Positions 33,383 to 41,107 of a DNA stretch of 64,000 nucleotides are shown one piece after another. Position numbers and translations under genes: made by a program. Each line of letters begins with the position of its first letter. Within the stretch, counting starts at the first letter, position 1. The notes under the pieces are model-generated. The model saw nothing but the letters and a program-made list of their open reading frames with translations, did not search any database and was not told where the DNA came from. This DNA comes from CAIYOL01 sp964494805. Lineage in GTDB: Bacteria > Planctomycetota > Phycisphaerae > Sedimentisphaerales > Anaerobacaceae. The stretch is from contig CAZBST010000001.1 of the NCBI GenBank assembly GCA_964494805.1, positions 62,001 through 126,000 of the forward strand, read 5' to 3'.

Positions 33383-33592
33383 ATTTATAGTATGTCTGGT
33401 CTGTCTCCCTTATACGATAACGCTCTTTCTTATTTATCATCTAAACCAACCTCGCGAAGTCAGACTCACTTTTCATACTCTCTATTTAGAATATACTCCA
33501 TTTATTAGGAGAGGCAAAAAAATCTGCAAAAATTTTTTAATATTTTTTGTATTTCATTGTCACTATCGTAACTCATTTAAGGGACAAGACTA

Positions 33593-35083
33593 ATGACAAA
33601 GCTGAGTTTGATTAAGCAGACAAATTTTAAAACAATAGAAAAAGCAACGGAGGTTTATTCAAGCCTGAGGCGGAGGGCACCAGTGACACGAGGGGACATC
33701 AAAAATTACATTAAGGTCTATTTAGGCATCGATATCCCAGATAAAAGGATTTGCGAGGGACATAACAGTCCGATGGAATATCTATGGCACAGCTATTTTA
33801 CTGATTTCGCGGGTAAGCGAGCAGGAAACGGCGACGCAATAGTGTGGGCCAACCGCGCCGGCGGCAAAACGGAATTGGCTGCAATCGCCACTTTGCTGGA
33901 CTGTATCTTTAAGCCGAGGTGCCAGGTACGAATCCTCAGCGGCTCCGGCGAGCAGGCGGGCAGGATGTACGAATATTTAACCGGTTTTCTGCGGGGAGGT
34001 TACGAAGAATTTTTAGCAGGACCTATCCGCAAGAGTAAATGCCGGTTCGCCAATGGCTCAGCTGTCGAGGTACTGACGCAATCGCCGATGAGCATTCGGG
34101 GTCAGCATATTCAGAAACTTCGCTGCGATGAGGTTGAGCTTTTCGATGAAGACGTCTTTGCGGCGGCGAAGTTCACCACCCAGAGCAAGGCGGGGCTATT
34201 GGCGGCGATGGAGATGATAAGCACAATGTATCGGCCTTACGGGTTGATGCAAAAGATAGTCTCTTCTGCTAATGAGGTTGGCACACCTGTCTTTAAGTGG
34301 TGTTTGTGGGAGGTGATAGAAAAGTGCACCGAGAGAAACTGCTCGCAGTGCCCGCTATGGGCTGACTGCGAGGGCAAAGCAAAGAGGAGCGAAGGTTATC
34401 TGAAGATTGACGATTGCATAACAGCGATGCGTCGTGCCAGCAGGGCCGGCTGGGAGGCGGAAATGCTTTGCAAAAGACCCAGTCGGGAGAATGTGGTCTT
34501 TGACGAGTTCGAGCCCGCTGAACACATCCGGCAGGTTGATTATGACCCTAATCTGCCGTTGTACAGGGCACTTGATTTCGGCTTTGTGAATCCTTTTGTG
34601 TGCTTATGGGTGCAGGTCGACGAAAATGGCGTTGTGCGGGTGATAGACGAATATGTTCGTAGCAGAGCAACAATAGATGTTCACGCAGAGGAAATAAAAA
34701 GCCGAACACCTGCCGGGGAAGGAAGCGTAGCAGCTACCTTCTGCGACCCTGCGGGGGCAAACAGAAACGATGTTACCGGCACAAGTATAGTTCGTGAGCT
34801 GCGAACGCTGGAGATAGTTGCACGCTTTCGGCGAAGCGGAATCCTTGAGGGCATCGAGCTTATCCGTCGCAGCTTGAGGGCTGGTGACGGCAAAAAGAGA
34901 TTGCTAATCTCACCGAGGTGTACTCGGTTGATAGAGGCAATGGAGTGTTATCGTTACCCGGAGGGTAGCAGGACAGGTGAGATTCCACTCAAGGACGGCT
35001 TATACGACCACCCGATAGATGCACTGCGGTATTTCTTCGTTAACTACAAACACACCGGCAAAACTACAAGCCGTCGATATTAG
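33593..35083 (+). CDS. Terminase large subunit-like ATPase-nuclease
   Basis: 496-residue protein. ATPase part: Walker A WANRAGGKTE (85-94) and Walker B LRCDEVELF (D179, E180). A four-Cys insertion (C245, C250, C253, C259; CTERNCSQCPLWADC) probably binds zinc. The RNase H-like nuclease domain starts near residue 323 with LPLYRALDFGFVNPFVCLWV (D328), then E353 in IDEYVR, D385 in TFCDPAGANR and DHPIDALRYF (D472, D476), the usual acidic cluster for metal-dependent cleavage. All catalytic positions look intact. In phages TerL pumps and cuts DNA during packaging, but no portal or capsid gene accompanies it here. AGGGA lies ten bases ahead of the ATG. Confidence 0.82.
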   Translation: MTKLSLIKQTNFKTIEKATEVYSSLRRRAPVTRGDIKNYIKVYLGIDIPDKRICEGHNSPMEYLWHSYFTDFAGKRAGNGDAIVWANRAGGKTELAAIATLLDCIFKPRCQVRILSGSGEQAGRMYEYLTGFLRGGYEEFLAGPIRKSKCRFANGSAVEVLTQSPMSIRGQHIQKLRCDEVELFDEDVFAAAKFTTQSKAGLLAAMEMISTMYRPYGLMQKIVSSANEVGTPVFKWCLWEVIEKCTERNCSQCPLWADCEGKAKRSEGYLKIDDCITAMRRASRAGWEAEMLCKRPSRENVVFDEFEPAEHIRQVDYDPNLPLYRALDFGFVNPFVCLWVQVDENGVVRVIDEYVRSRATIDVHAEEIKSRTPAGEGSVAATFCDPAGANRNDVTGTSIVRELRTLEIVARFRRSGILEGIELIRRSLRAGDGKKRLLISPRCTRLIEAMECYRYPEGSRTGEIPLKDGLYDHPIDALRYFFVNYKHTGKTTSRRY

Positions 35084-35136
35084 GAGCAAGATTCTGTTTT
35101 AAACAAATCGGGCAGGGTGGCATAGATGTGCGCATA

Positions 35137-35190
35137 AAAACAGGGCTGAGATGCGGAGGGAGAGGAAAAAGCGATATATTTCTCAGCCCT
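35137..35190 (+). repeat. Hairpin element, copy B (GGGCTGAG ... CAGCCC with purine-rich interior)
   Basis: Arms CAGGGCTGAG and CTCAGCCCTG enclose CGGAGGGAGAGGAAAAA and a short A/T-rich part. It is preceded by GCATAAAAA and followed by TATATTAAAATGTTAC. The same combination recurs in copy C 400 bases downstream. No T-run follows, so it is not a standard terminator. Confidence 0.55.
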
Positions 35191-35536
35191 GTTAAATGCT
35201 ATATTAAAATGTTACACCAAAAACTTCTATAACTCTATATTATTCTTGCTAAAAAATGTTCACATGCCGCAAAAATAATATCCGCCAAAAGAAGCCACCA
35301 CAGCTGGCTATATTTTATACATTCTGCCGTTAAAAGTAAAGCGGAATTTAGCTTATATTCAACTATTTTGCACACTTTTGGCCTGTATCCTATGGATAAT
35401 TTCGCTAAGCTATTTATATAAAGGCACTTATAATTTGATGAAAAATGTAAAAAATTAGCATTATTTTGTGTTTGCCGACAAAATTTTTGAACTTATCGAT
35501 GGGCGCTTTTTGGAAGGCGTATTGAGTTATAAAAAA

Positions 35537-35585
35537 ATGGGCTGAGGTCGGAGGGAGGAAAAGAGGAGTTAAAACCCCAGCCCGT
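35537..35585 (+). repeat. Hairpin element, copy C (GGGCTGAG ... CAGCCC with purine-rich interior)
   Basis: Arms GGGCTG and CAGCCC enclose TCGGAGGGAGGAAAAGAGG. It is preceded by TTATAAAAAAA and followed by CTATACTAAAATTGTTAC, matching the sequence after copy B. The similarity over both flanks shows that B and C are duplicates of one unit. Confidence 0.55.
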
Positions 35586-35817
35586 AGTATAATATACCTA
35601 TACTAAAATTGTTACGTTTTCAGCAAGTAAAAAGTTCGGTTTAATAAAAAAAATTATTAAAATCGCACCAATGTTTATAATTACCCCAGATTTTGGTTAA
35701 ATTTTTAGTGGAAGCCAAATCTTAAGAGCTGTTATTGACTAACCTAGCTTGGAGGGGTTAAACTATCTCTGTTGTTTTGTATTAGCGTATACGTTTGGCG
35801 TTTTTTAGAGAGATATT

Positions 35818-37665
35818 ATGATGCTCAAAAGGACACATAATTGCGGACAGCTTCGGCTTGAAAACGCCGGCAAAAAGGTAACATTAGCTGGCTGGGTTCA
35901 TTCCTATCGCGACCACGGCGGGTTGGTATTCATCGACCTTCGGGATAAAGAAGGGCTGACCCAGTTAGTTTTTAATCCTGAAACCTTCCCAGATGCCCAC
36001 AAGGAGGCACGGGCGGTCCGCTGTGAATGGGTAATAGCAGCCAAAGGCACAGTTCAGCCGCGGGGGGAAGGATTGGAAAATCCGAAGCTTCCCACCGGTC
36101 AAATCGAGGTGGCCGTGCAAGAGCTGGAAATCCTGAACACTGCGAAGACGCCTCCTTTTGAGATCGAAGATGGGTTAAAGACCAGCGAGGAAATTCGGAT
36201 GGCCAAGCGGTATGTCGACCTTCGCCGGCCCGAGATGCAAAAGATGCTGCAGGTTCGGCACCGTGTGATGAAAATAACACGGGATTATTTCGACCGGCTG
36301 GGCTTTTTGGAAATTGAAACGCCGATGTTGGCCAAGAGCACGCCGGAAGGGGCAAGGGATTTCTTAGTGCCCAGCAGACTGATGCCGAACTGTTTTTATG
36401 CACTGCCGCAGTCGCCGCAGCTATTCAAGCAGATTCTGATGGTGGGTGGTGTTGACAAATACTTCCAGATAGTGCGGTGCTTTCGTGATGAGGACCCGCG
36501 TGCTGACCGACAGGCGGAATTTACGCAAATCGACGTCGAGATGAGCTTCGTTGACAGCAATGACATCATCGGCGTTCACGAAAACCTGGTGGCGAAGATA
36601 TGGAAGCAGGTTCTGGGCGTGAACGTCAAGGCACCGATGCGACGAATGTCTTACAAAGAAGCTATGGACAATTACGGCACCGACAGGCCGGATTTACGTT
36701 TCGATATGAAATTAGGCGACATTTCCGATATTGCAAAGACAAGCACGTTCAAGGTATTTACCTCAACCATTGAAAAAGGCGGGGTTGTAAAAGGGCTTTG
36801 TGTTCCGGGCGGCGGCGAAAAATATTCCAGAAGCGATATCGAAAAAACACTGACGGAGTTTGCGGCGGACTATGGAGCAAAAGGTTTGGCCTGGGCCAAG
36901 GTCAAAAGAGAAAATGACAAGCTCGGCTTTGTCGGCGGCCTTGCAAAATTCTTTAACCCCGAACAAATTCAAGGGATAATCGAACGCTTCGGCGCCAAAG
37001 ACGGGGACCTGATTCTGCTGGTTGCTGACAATGAAAAAAACGCCAATAAGGTGCTGGCCCCGCTGCGGCGCAAAATAGCGAGTGAACTGAAGCTCTACAA
37101 TGAGAAAGTGTTCGAGTTTGTGTGGATAGTGGAGTTTCCGCTGTTCGAATGGAACGAGGGCGAGAAGCGATATGATTCACTGCACCATCCGTTCACGGCG
37201 CCTGTGCCGGAGGACCTGCATAAGCTCGACAGCGACCCCGGTAGTATCCGCTCGCAGGCGTACGACATTGTTATCAACGGCTATGAGATTGGTGGTGGCA
37301 GTATTCGTATCCACAACCCAAAGGTTCAGCAGAAAGTTTTCGAACTGCTCAAAATCTCGAAAGAACAGGCGCAGCAGCGGTTCGGGTTCTTTTTGCGGGC
37401 ATTAGAATACGGCGCTCCGCCGCATGGTGGAATAGCATTCGGACTGGACAGGATGATTATGCTTCTTACCGGCACTGAGAATATAAGGGACGTCATTGCA
37501 TTTCCGAAGACCCAGCGGGGCCAGTGCCTTTTGACTGATGCACCGAGCGAGGTTGACCAGAAACAATTAGACGAGCTGAACCTGCGAACACAAAAACACT
37601 CGCATCCGCTGCAGGGCGGCGATATCTCGCTAAAGGCAGGCGCAATCGAGCAGAAAGAAGTTTAG
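35818..37665 (+). CDS. aspS: Aspartyl-tRNA synthetase
   Basis: 615-residue class II aminoacyl-tRNA synthetase charging tRNA-Asp. N-terminal OB-fold anticodon-binding domain: VTLAGWVHSYRDHGGLVFID. Class II motif 1 lies around FLEIETPMLAKSTPEGARDF; motif 2 is FRDEDPRADRQAEFTQIDVE; motif 3 is GIAFGLDRMIMLLTGTENIR. The central GAD insertion (about 280-415) marks the bacterial form. Length is standard. Whether it is discriminating or also charges tRNA-Asn cannot be settled by eye. The ATG pair at 35818 has no strong ribosome-binding site. Followed by a kinase gene after a short GGGG/CCCC hairpin. Confidence 0.96.
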   Translation: MMLKRTHNCGQLRLENAGKKVTLAGWVHSYRDHGGLVFIDLRDKEGLTQLVFNPETFPDAHKEARAVRCEWVIAAKGTVQPRGEGLENPKLPTGQIEVAVQELEILNTAKTPPFEIEDGLKTSEEIRMAKRYVDLRRPEMQKMLQVRHRVMKITRDYFDRLGFLEIETPMLAKSTPEGARDFLVPSRLMPNCFYALPQSPQLFKQILMVGGVDKYFQIVRCFRDEDPRADRQAEFTQIDVEMSFVDSNDIIGVHENLVAKIWKQVLGVNVKAPMRRMSYKEAMDNYGTDRPDLRFDMKLGDISDIAKTSTFKVFTSTIEKGGVVKGLCVPGGGEKYSRSDIEKTLTEFAADYGAKGLAWAKVKRENDKLGFVGGLAKFFNPEQIQGIIERFGAKDGDLILLVADNEKNANKVLAPLRRKIASELKLYNEKVFEFVWIVEFPLFEWNEGEKRYDSLHHPFTAPVPEDLHKLDSDPGSIRSQAYDIVINGYEIGGGSIRIHNPKVQQKVFELLKISKEQAQQRFGFFLRALEYGAPPHGGIAFGLDRMIMLLTGTENIRDVIAFPKTQRGQCLLTDAPSEVDQKQLDELNLRTQKHSHPLQGGDISLKAGAIEQKEV

Positions 37666-37730
37666 ACTGTAAATGGTGGGGCGACCCCCCATCTTACACG
37701 ATATAGGAGTGAACAGCGGGTTTTGAGTTT

Positions 37731-39350
37731 ATGTGGAAGTATATACGTCAAATTTATCATGAGATTCTGGCGATTTTTCATTTGTCGCCGTTTTCGCTGG
37801 CGGAAAAGTGTCGAGTAGCATTTGGGGCGGCGGTGGCACTGGTGCTTATACTAGCGCTGCTTTTGCCATATATCTGGATGGGGCAATTGACAAAAAATGC
37901 TGCCCTCGATGCCGGGCGGGCAAAGACTGAGATGCTGCTGGCCCGGCACTTCCAGAGGAAACAGACCGGTGGAACAGCCCTTCCAGCATTAGACGGCAGA
38001 GGGGCCGTGCTGGATGTGAACAATCCTGATATGCGGTGGATTCGGTTCACAAAAGAGGGAGAAAGCCAATTAGCAACATTGACCGACGAGCAGAAAGAGA
38101 TGATTAAATCTCTAAAAGCCGAGGGGGGAAGAGGCGATAATATTCTGCTAGCCAAACATAACGGCGTGCTTCACAGCAGTTATATAAAGGTCTTCCGTGC
38201 GACCGAGAGCTGCATAAGTTGCCATAATCCGCAAGGCTCGGCAAAGCCATTCGGCCAAAACGAGCTTATAGGCGCAGTGATAATTCAAAGGCCGGCCGCT
38301 GAAATCAGCAGAACGGTGCTGTTAAACAGGGTCTGGATAATCATCGCAGGGCTGATTGCCGGTACGGGTGCAATCGTTGCCTTTTATATTATAACTCAGC
38401 GGGTAATCCTTCGGCCAATCCGGCAACTGCGGGCAATTGCGAACAACGTTGCTGAAGGCAATCTCGATATCAGAAGCTCAATACAAACAGGCGATGAATA
38501 CGAGAGGCTTGCTGAGGCATTTAATCACATGCTGGATGGGCTGCAGGCCGCACAGGAAAAACTTCGCCAGGCAAATAAACAGCTTGATGCAAAAATTGCA
38601 GAGCTTTCCGAACGGAACATAGAGCTGTTCAAGGCCAATAAAATAAAGAGCGAATTTCTAGCTAATATCTCGCACGAGTTCAGAACACCACTAAACGCAA
38701 TACTGGGTTTTGCGGAGATACTGCGGGGAAAACCGGAACTACTGAAAAAAGACAAGGGGCAAAGATATGCCGAGAATATTATTGAGGGGGGTAAAAACCT
38801 TCTGAATATGATAAATGACCTGCTGAACCTTGCAAAAGCTGAAGCGGGCAAAATAGAGCTGCATATAGAAAAAACATCGATACCGCAATTGTGCAAAACA
38901 GTTGTCGGCTCCTTCTCGGCACTTACAAAAAAGAAAAAAATCAAAGTCAAATTAGTGGTCGATGACAACATCCCGGTTCTTTCAACGGATGCCGGCAAGG
39001 TTCAGCAGATACTGTATAACTTTCTAAGCAACTCCGTAAAGTTCACGCCTGAAACGGGCAGGATTGAGATTCGAGCCAATATGCAGGGTGAGCAAATGGT
39101 GCGGATTGCAGTTTCCGATACCGGCTGCGGCATTGCCGAGGCGGACAAGAAAAAGATATTCGAGAAGTTCAGCCAGGCCGACGGCTCCCTAACCCGTCGC
39201 ACCGCAGGAAGCGGACTGGGCCTTGCCATTAGTAAGGAATTGGCCGCTATGCTCGCCGGAAGTATCGGGATGGAGAGTGAAGCAGGCCGCGGCTCAACCT
39301 TCTGGCTCGATATACCTGTTACACTCACAAAAGAAGAACAAGCCGTATAG
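37731..39350 (+). CDS. Membrane sensor histidine kinase with heme-binding-type CxxCH sensor domain
   Basis: 539-residue kinase. A membrane helix (about 29-50) leads to a periplasmic DUF3365-type domain (about 52-198) with CISCH at 161-165, a c-type heme attachment motif, then a second helix (about 201-222), a HAMP domain (about 223-275), coiled coil, HisKA with ISHEFRTPLNAILGF (His315), and HATPase with NFLSNSVKFTPETG, DTGCGIAEADKKKIFEKF and GSGLGLAISKELA. It probably senses redox potential or a small ligand through heme. No response regulator is next to it. The start at ATG 37731 lacks a clear ribosome-binding site. Confidence 0.88.
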   Translation: MWKYIRQIYHEILAIFHLSPFSLAEKCRVAFGAAVALVLILALLLPYIWMGQLTKNAALDAGRAKTEMLLARHFQRKQTGGTALPALDGRGAVLDVNNPDMRWIRFTKEGESQLATLTDEQKEMIKSLKAEGGRGDNILLAKHNGVLHSSYIKVFRATESCISCHNPQGSAKPFGQNELIGAVIIQRPAAEISRTVLLNRVWIIIAGLIAGTGAIVAFYIITQRVILRPIRQLRAIANNVAEGNLDIRSSIQTGDEYERLAEAFNHMLDGLQAAQEKLRQANKQLDAKIAELSERNIELFKANKIKSEFLANISHEFRTPLNAILGFAEILRGKPELLKKDKGQRYAENIIEGGKNLLNMINDLLNLAKAEAGKIELHIEKTSIPQLCKTVVGSFSALTKKKKIKVKLVVDDNIPVLSTDAGKVQQILYNFLSNSVKFTPETGRIEIRANMQGEQMVRIAVSDTGCGIAEADKKKIFEKFSQADGSLTRRTAGSGLGLAISKELAAMLAGSIGMESEAGRGSTFWLDIPVTLTKEEQAV

Positions 39351-39434
39351 AAGCCGTGTATGGTTATTTCGTTCAAAAATACCCCCGAGTATTCCTGTCT
39401 TGCGGTTTAGTTTGAATCACTGGAGATGAACTAT

Positions 39435-39462
39435 TTGACCGGCTGGGCGATTAGGATATAAT
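39435..39462 (+). promoter_or_regulatory. Promoter of coaD
   Basis: TTGACC (39435-39440), a 16-base spacer and TATAAT (39457-39462), 27 bases before the coaD ATG, giving a short leader with GAAAGAAAGGG. Confidence 0.7.
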
Positions 39463-39488
39463 AGCTGCCCGAAAGAAAGGGCTCGCTA

Positions 39489-39986
39489 ATGGCTAAAAAA
39501 TTTGTAAGGGCGATTTTCCCGGGGTCGTTTGACCCGATTACAAACGGGCATTTAGACGTTATTCATCGCGGGATAAAGCTCTTCGACGAGCTTATCGTTG
39601 CAGTGGGCAAAAGCCCAATAAAGAATCCGCTATTTACCCCCGAAGAACGGGTGGAAATAATAGCTGAACTGGTATCCGATATACCCGGCGTATTGGTAGA
39701 AAGTTTTGACGGGCTGACGGTTGAATATGCCGCCAAAAAAGGGGCGGATGTCATCCTGCGAGGCCTGCGGAGTTTAACCGATGTCCAGTACGAGTTTCAG
39801 CTTGCAATGACCAATAGGGCCGTAGCCGGCATTGAAACCGTATTTGTTATGACCGGTGAGCAGTATGGCTTCACAAGCTCAACATTAATCCGACAAATAG
39901 CCTCGCTGGGCGGAGACTTGTCAAGCCTGGTTCCGGAAAACGTCTACAACCGCTTGAAAAAACGGCTTAAAAAAAGTCGTCCGTGA
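39489..39986 (+). CDS. coaD: Phosphopantetheine adenylyltransferase
   Basis: Penultimate enzyme of coenzyme A synthesis, joining 4'-phosphopantetheine and ATP. The 165-residue protein has the nucleotidyltransferase motif PGSFDPITNGHLDVI at the N-terminus, then VILRGLRSLTDVQYEFQLAM and the ISSTxxR-like FTSSTLIRQIASLGGDLSS. Standard length for CoaD. Start ATG 39489 follows AAAGGG. Likely monocistronic or with the QueD-like gene 43 bases downstream. Confidence 0.96.
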   Translation: MAKKFVRAIFPGSFDPITNGHLDVIHRGIKLFDELIVAVGKSPIKNPLFTPEERVEIIAELVSDIPGVLVESFDGLTVEYAAKKGADVILRGLRSLTDVQYEFQLAMTNRAVAGIETVFVMTGEQYGFTSSTLIRQIASLGGDLSSLVPENVYNRLKKRLKKSRP

Positions 39987-39989
39987 CCC

Positions 39990-40026
39990 GTGACTCGGGG
40001 CACGAATTACAAGGAACGAGTCACGA
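39990..40026. repeat. Inverted repeat between coaD and the QueD-like gene
   Basis: CGTGACTCG and CGAGTCACG are perfect complements separated by about 19 bases, ending at the ribosome-binding region of the next gene. No T-run. It resembles the low-complexity 'CGTGACTCG' intergenic repeats scattered in some genomes. Confidence 0.4.
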
Positions 40027-40029
40027 GAT

Positions 40030-40395
40030 ATGTTCACAGTTAGTGTTGAAACATACTTTTGGGCATCGCACCAGTTGACCCTGCCGGACAACTCAAAAGA
40101 GCCGTTGCACTACCATAACTGGGTGGTTATCGCTAATATCAGCAGCGAGAAACTCGATGATATGGGATTGGTTATGGACTTTTGCCGGCTCAAAGAGGCG
40201 CTCGATAAAACGACGGCTGAGTTCGATAACGTCCCGTTAGACAGCATTGATTATTTCCAGCGGAACAATCCGTCAGCGGAGAACGTAGCAAAATATATAT
40301 TCGATAAACTCGAACCGGAGCTGCCGGGCGGTGTGGAACTGCGAAGTATTAAGGTTACCGAGGAGCCGGGCTGCTCGGCAAAATTTAGCAAATAG
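40030..40395 (+). CDS. 6-carboxytetrahydropterin synthase (QueD/PTPS)-like protein
   Basis: 121-residue member of the PTPS/QueD family. The zinc-binding His set is present: H14 in ASHQL, H27 and H29 in LHYHNW. Other conserved pieces are VMDFCRLKEAL, NPSAENVAKYIFDKL and KVTEEPGCSAKFSK, the last with the family's substrate-binding Glu region. The catalytic Cys that normally lies four residues before the first His of the HxH pair is Lys23 here, so it is probably not a canonical QueD. No other queuosine gene is nearby. Confidence 0.75.
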   Translation: MFTVSVETYFWASHQLTLPDNSKEPLHYHNWVVIANISSEKLDDMGLVMDFCRLKEALDKTTAEFDNVPLDSIDYFQRNNPSAENVAKYIFDKLEPELPGGVELRSIKVTEEPGCSAKFSK

Positions 40396-40521
40396 ACGAT
40401 TGCGCCTGCAGGGGGCCTGCAAATTTGACGATTATCTAATACGGGATGACGATATAAGGGATATTCCGAACCAACCCGCAGGATGGTCTTATAAATTTAA
40501 TGGTTATCGAGGCGTAATTTT

Positions 40522-40530
40522 TGGTATAAT
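40522..40530 (+). promoter_or_regulatory. Extended -10 promoter of mcsA-mcsB
   Basis: TG at 40522-40523 one base before TATAAT (40525-40530), 21 bases before the ATG of mcsA. No good -35 was found, as is common with extended -10 promoters. Confidence 0.55.
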
Positions 40531-40551
40531 AGCCGGGAAGGGTTTATTGAT

Positions 40552-41046
40552 ATGCAATGTCAAATTTGCCAAAAAAAAGAAGCAACCATTCATTTAACTG
40601 AGATAACCAATGGGGTGCGCAGCGAGATGCATCTTTGTGAGCATTGTGCGCAGGAAGAGGGTATAGCCGTCAAGAGTCAGCTTTCTATAAATGAATTGCT
40701 CAGCGGCCTGCTTGCCACCCAGCCGTCCGACGATGAGCTGTTCGGCGACACTGAGCAGGAGCATACCTGCCCACATTGCGGATTTACGTTATCGCAATTC
40801 ACCAAGGAGGCTGTGTTGGGCTGTCCATACGACTATGATGTTTTTGAAAAATCGCTGATGCCGCTTATCGAAAAGGCCCACGACGGCAAAACGGTTCACC
40901 GCGGCAAGGTCCCCTCGAAAATGCCGAAGGATACAAAAAAGCAAATAAAGCTTGCAGCGATGCGTCAGCAACTGGATGCAGCGGTGCAAAGTGAAGATTA
41001 CGAACTGGCCGCAAAATTGCGAGACGAAATAAACCAGCTGGAATAA
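40552..41046 (+). CDS. mcsA: McsA-like zinc protein with UvrB/UvrC motif
   Basis: 164-residue adaptor that in Gram-positive bacteria activates the arginine kinase McsB. Two zinc-binding Cys pairs are seen at the N-terminus (CQICQKKEAT and LCEHCAQEEG), another CPHCGFTLSQF near residue 76, plus C92, and a C-terminal UVR motif AAMRQQLDAAVQSEDYELAA followed by KLRDEINQLE. The mcsB gene follows after about 60 bases. ctsR and clpC are not in the window, so regulation differs from Bacillus. Confidence 0.88.
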   Translation: MQCQICQKKEATIHLTEITNGVRSEMHLCEHCAQEEGIAVKSQLSINELLSGLLATQPSDDELFGDTEQEHTCPHCGFTLSQFTKEAVLGCPYDYDVFEKSLMPLIEKAHDGKTVHRGKVPSKMPKDTKKQIKLAAMRQQLDAAVQSEDYELAAKLRDEINQLE

Positions 41047-41049
41047 AAA

Positions 41050-41094
41050 TTTGGTAGTTGGTAATAGGTAACTGGTAATTGGTGATTTGCCATT
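41050..41094 (+). repeat. Low-complexity 'TGGTAATTGGTAACTGG'-type repeat
   Basis: Degenerate tandem copies of a TTGGTAA-like unit fill the space between mcsA and mcsB. A complementary sequence occurs at 50752-50792 upstream of lptB. Confidence 0.6.
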
Positions 41095-41107
41095 TAACCA
41101 GATAGAT

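Larger units (their letters stand above)
35084..35817. other. 734-base intergenic region with duplicated hairpin elements before aspS
   Basis: AT-rich and without a credible gene. It holds two related hairpin elements (35137-35190 and 35537-35585) and a weak promoter for aspS (TTGACT 35735-35740 with TTAAAC 35758-35763, spacer 17). The rest shows no structure I can assign. Confidence 0.55.

Noticed and set aside
33188..33508. 106-aa frame overlapping the terminase-small-like gene
   Set aside because: Out of frame with the HTH protein, runs through the terminator hairpin, and has unusual composition.
26628..35083. Ordinary complete prophage
   Set aside because: No integrase, portal, capsid, tail or lysis genes, no att-like repeats, and a secreted esterase is included.
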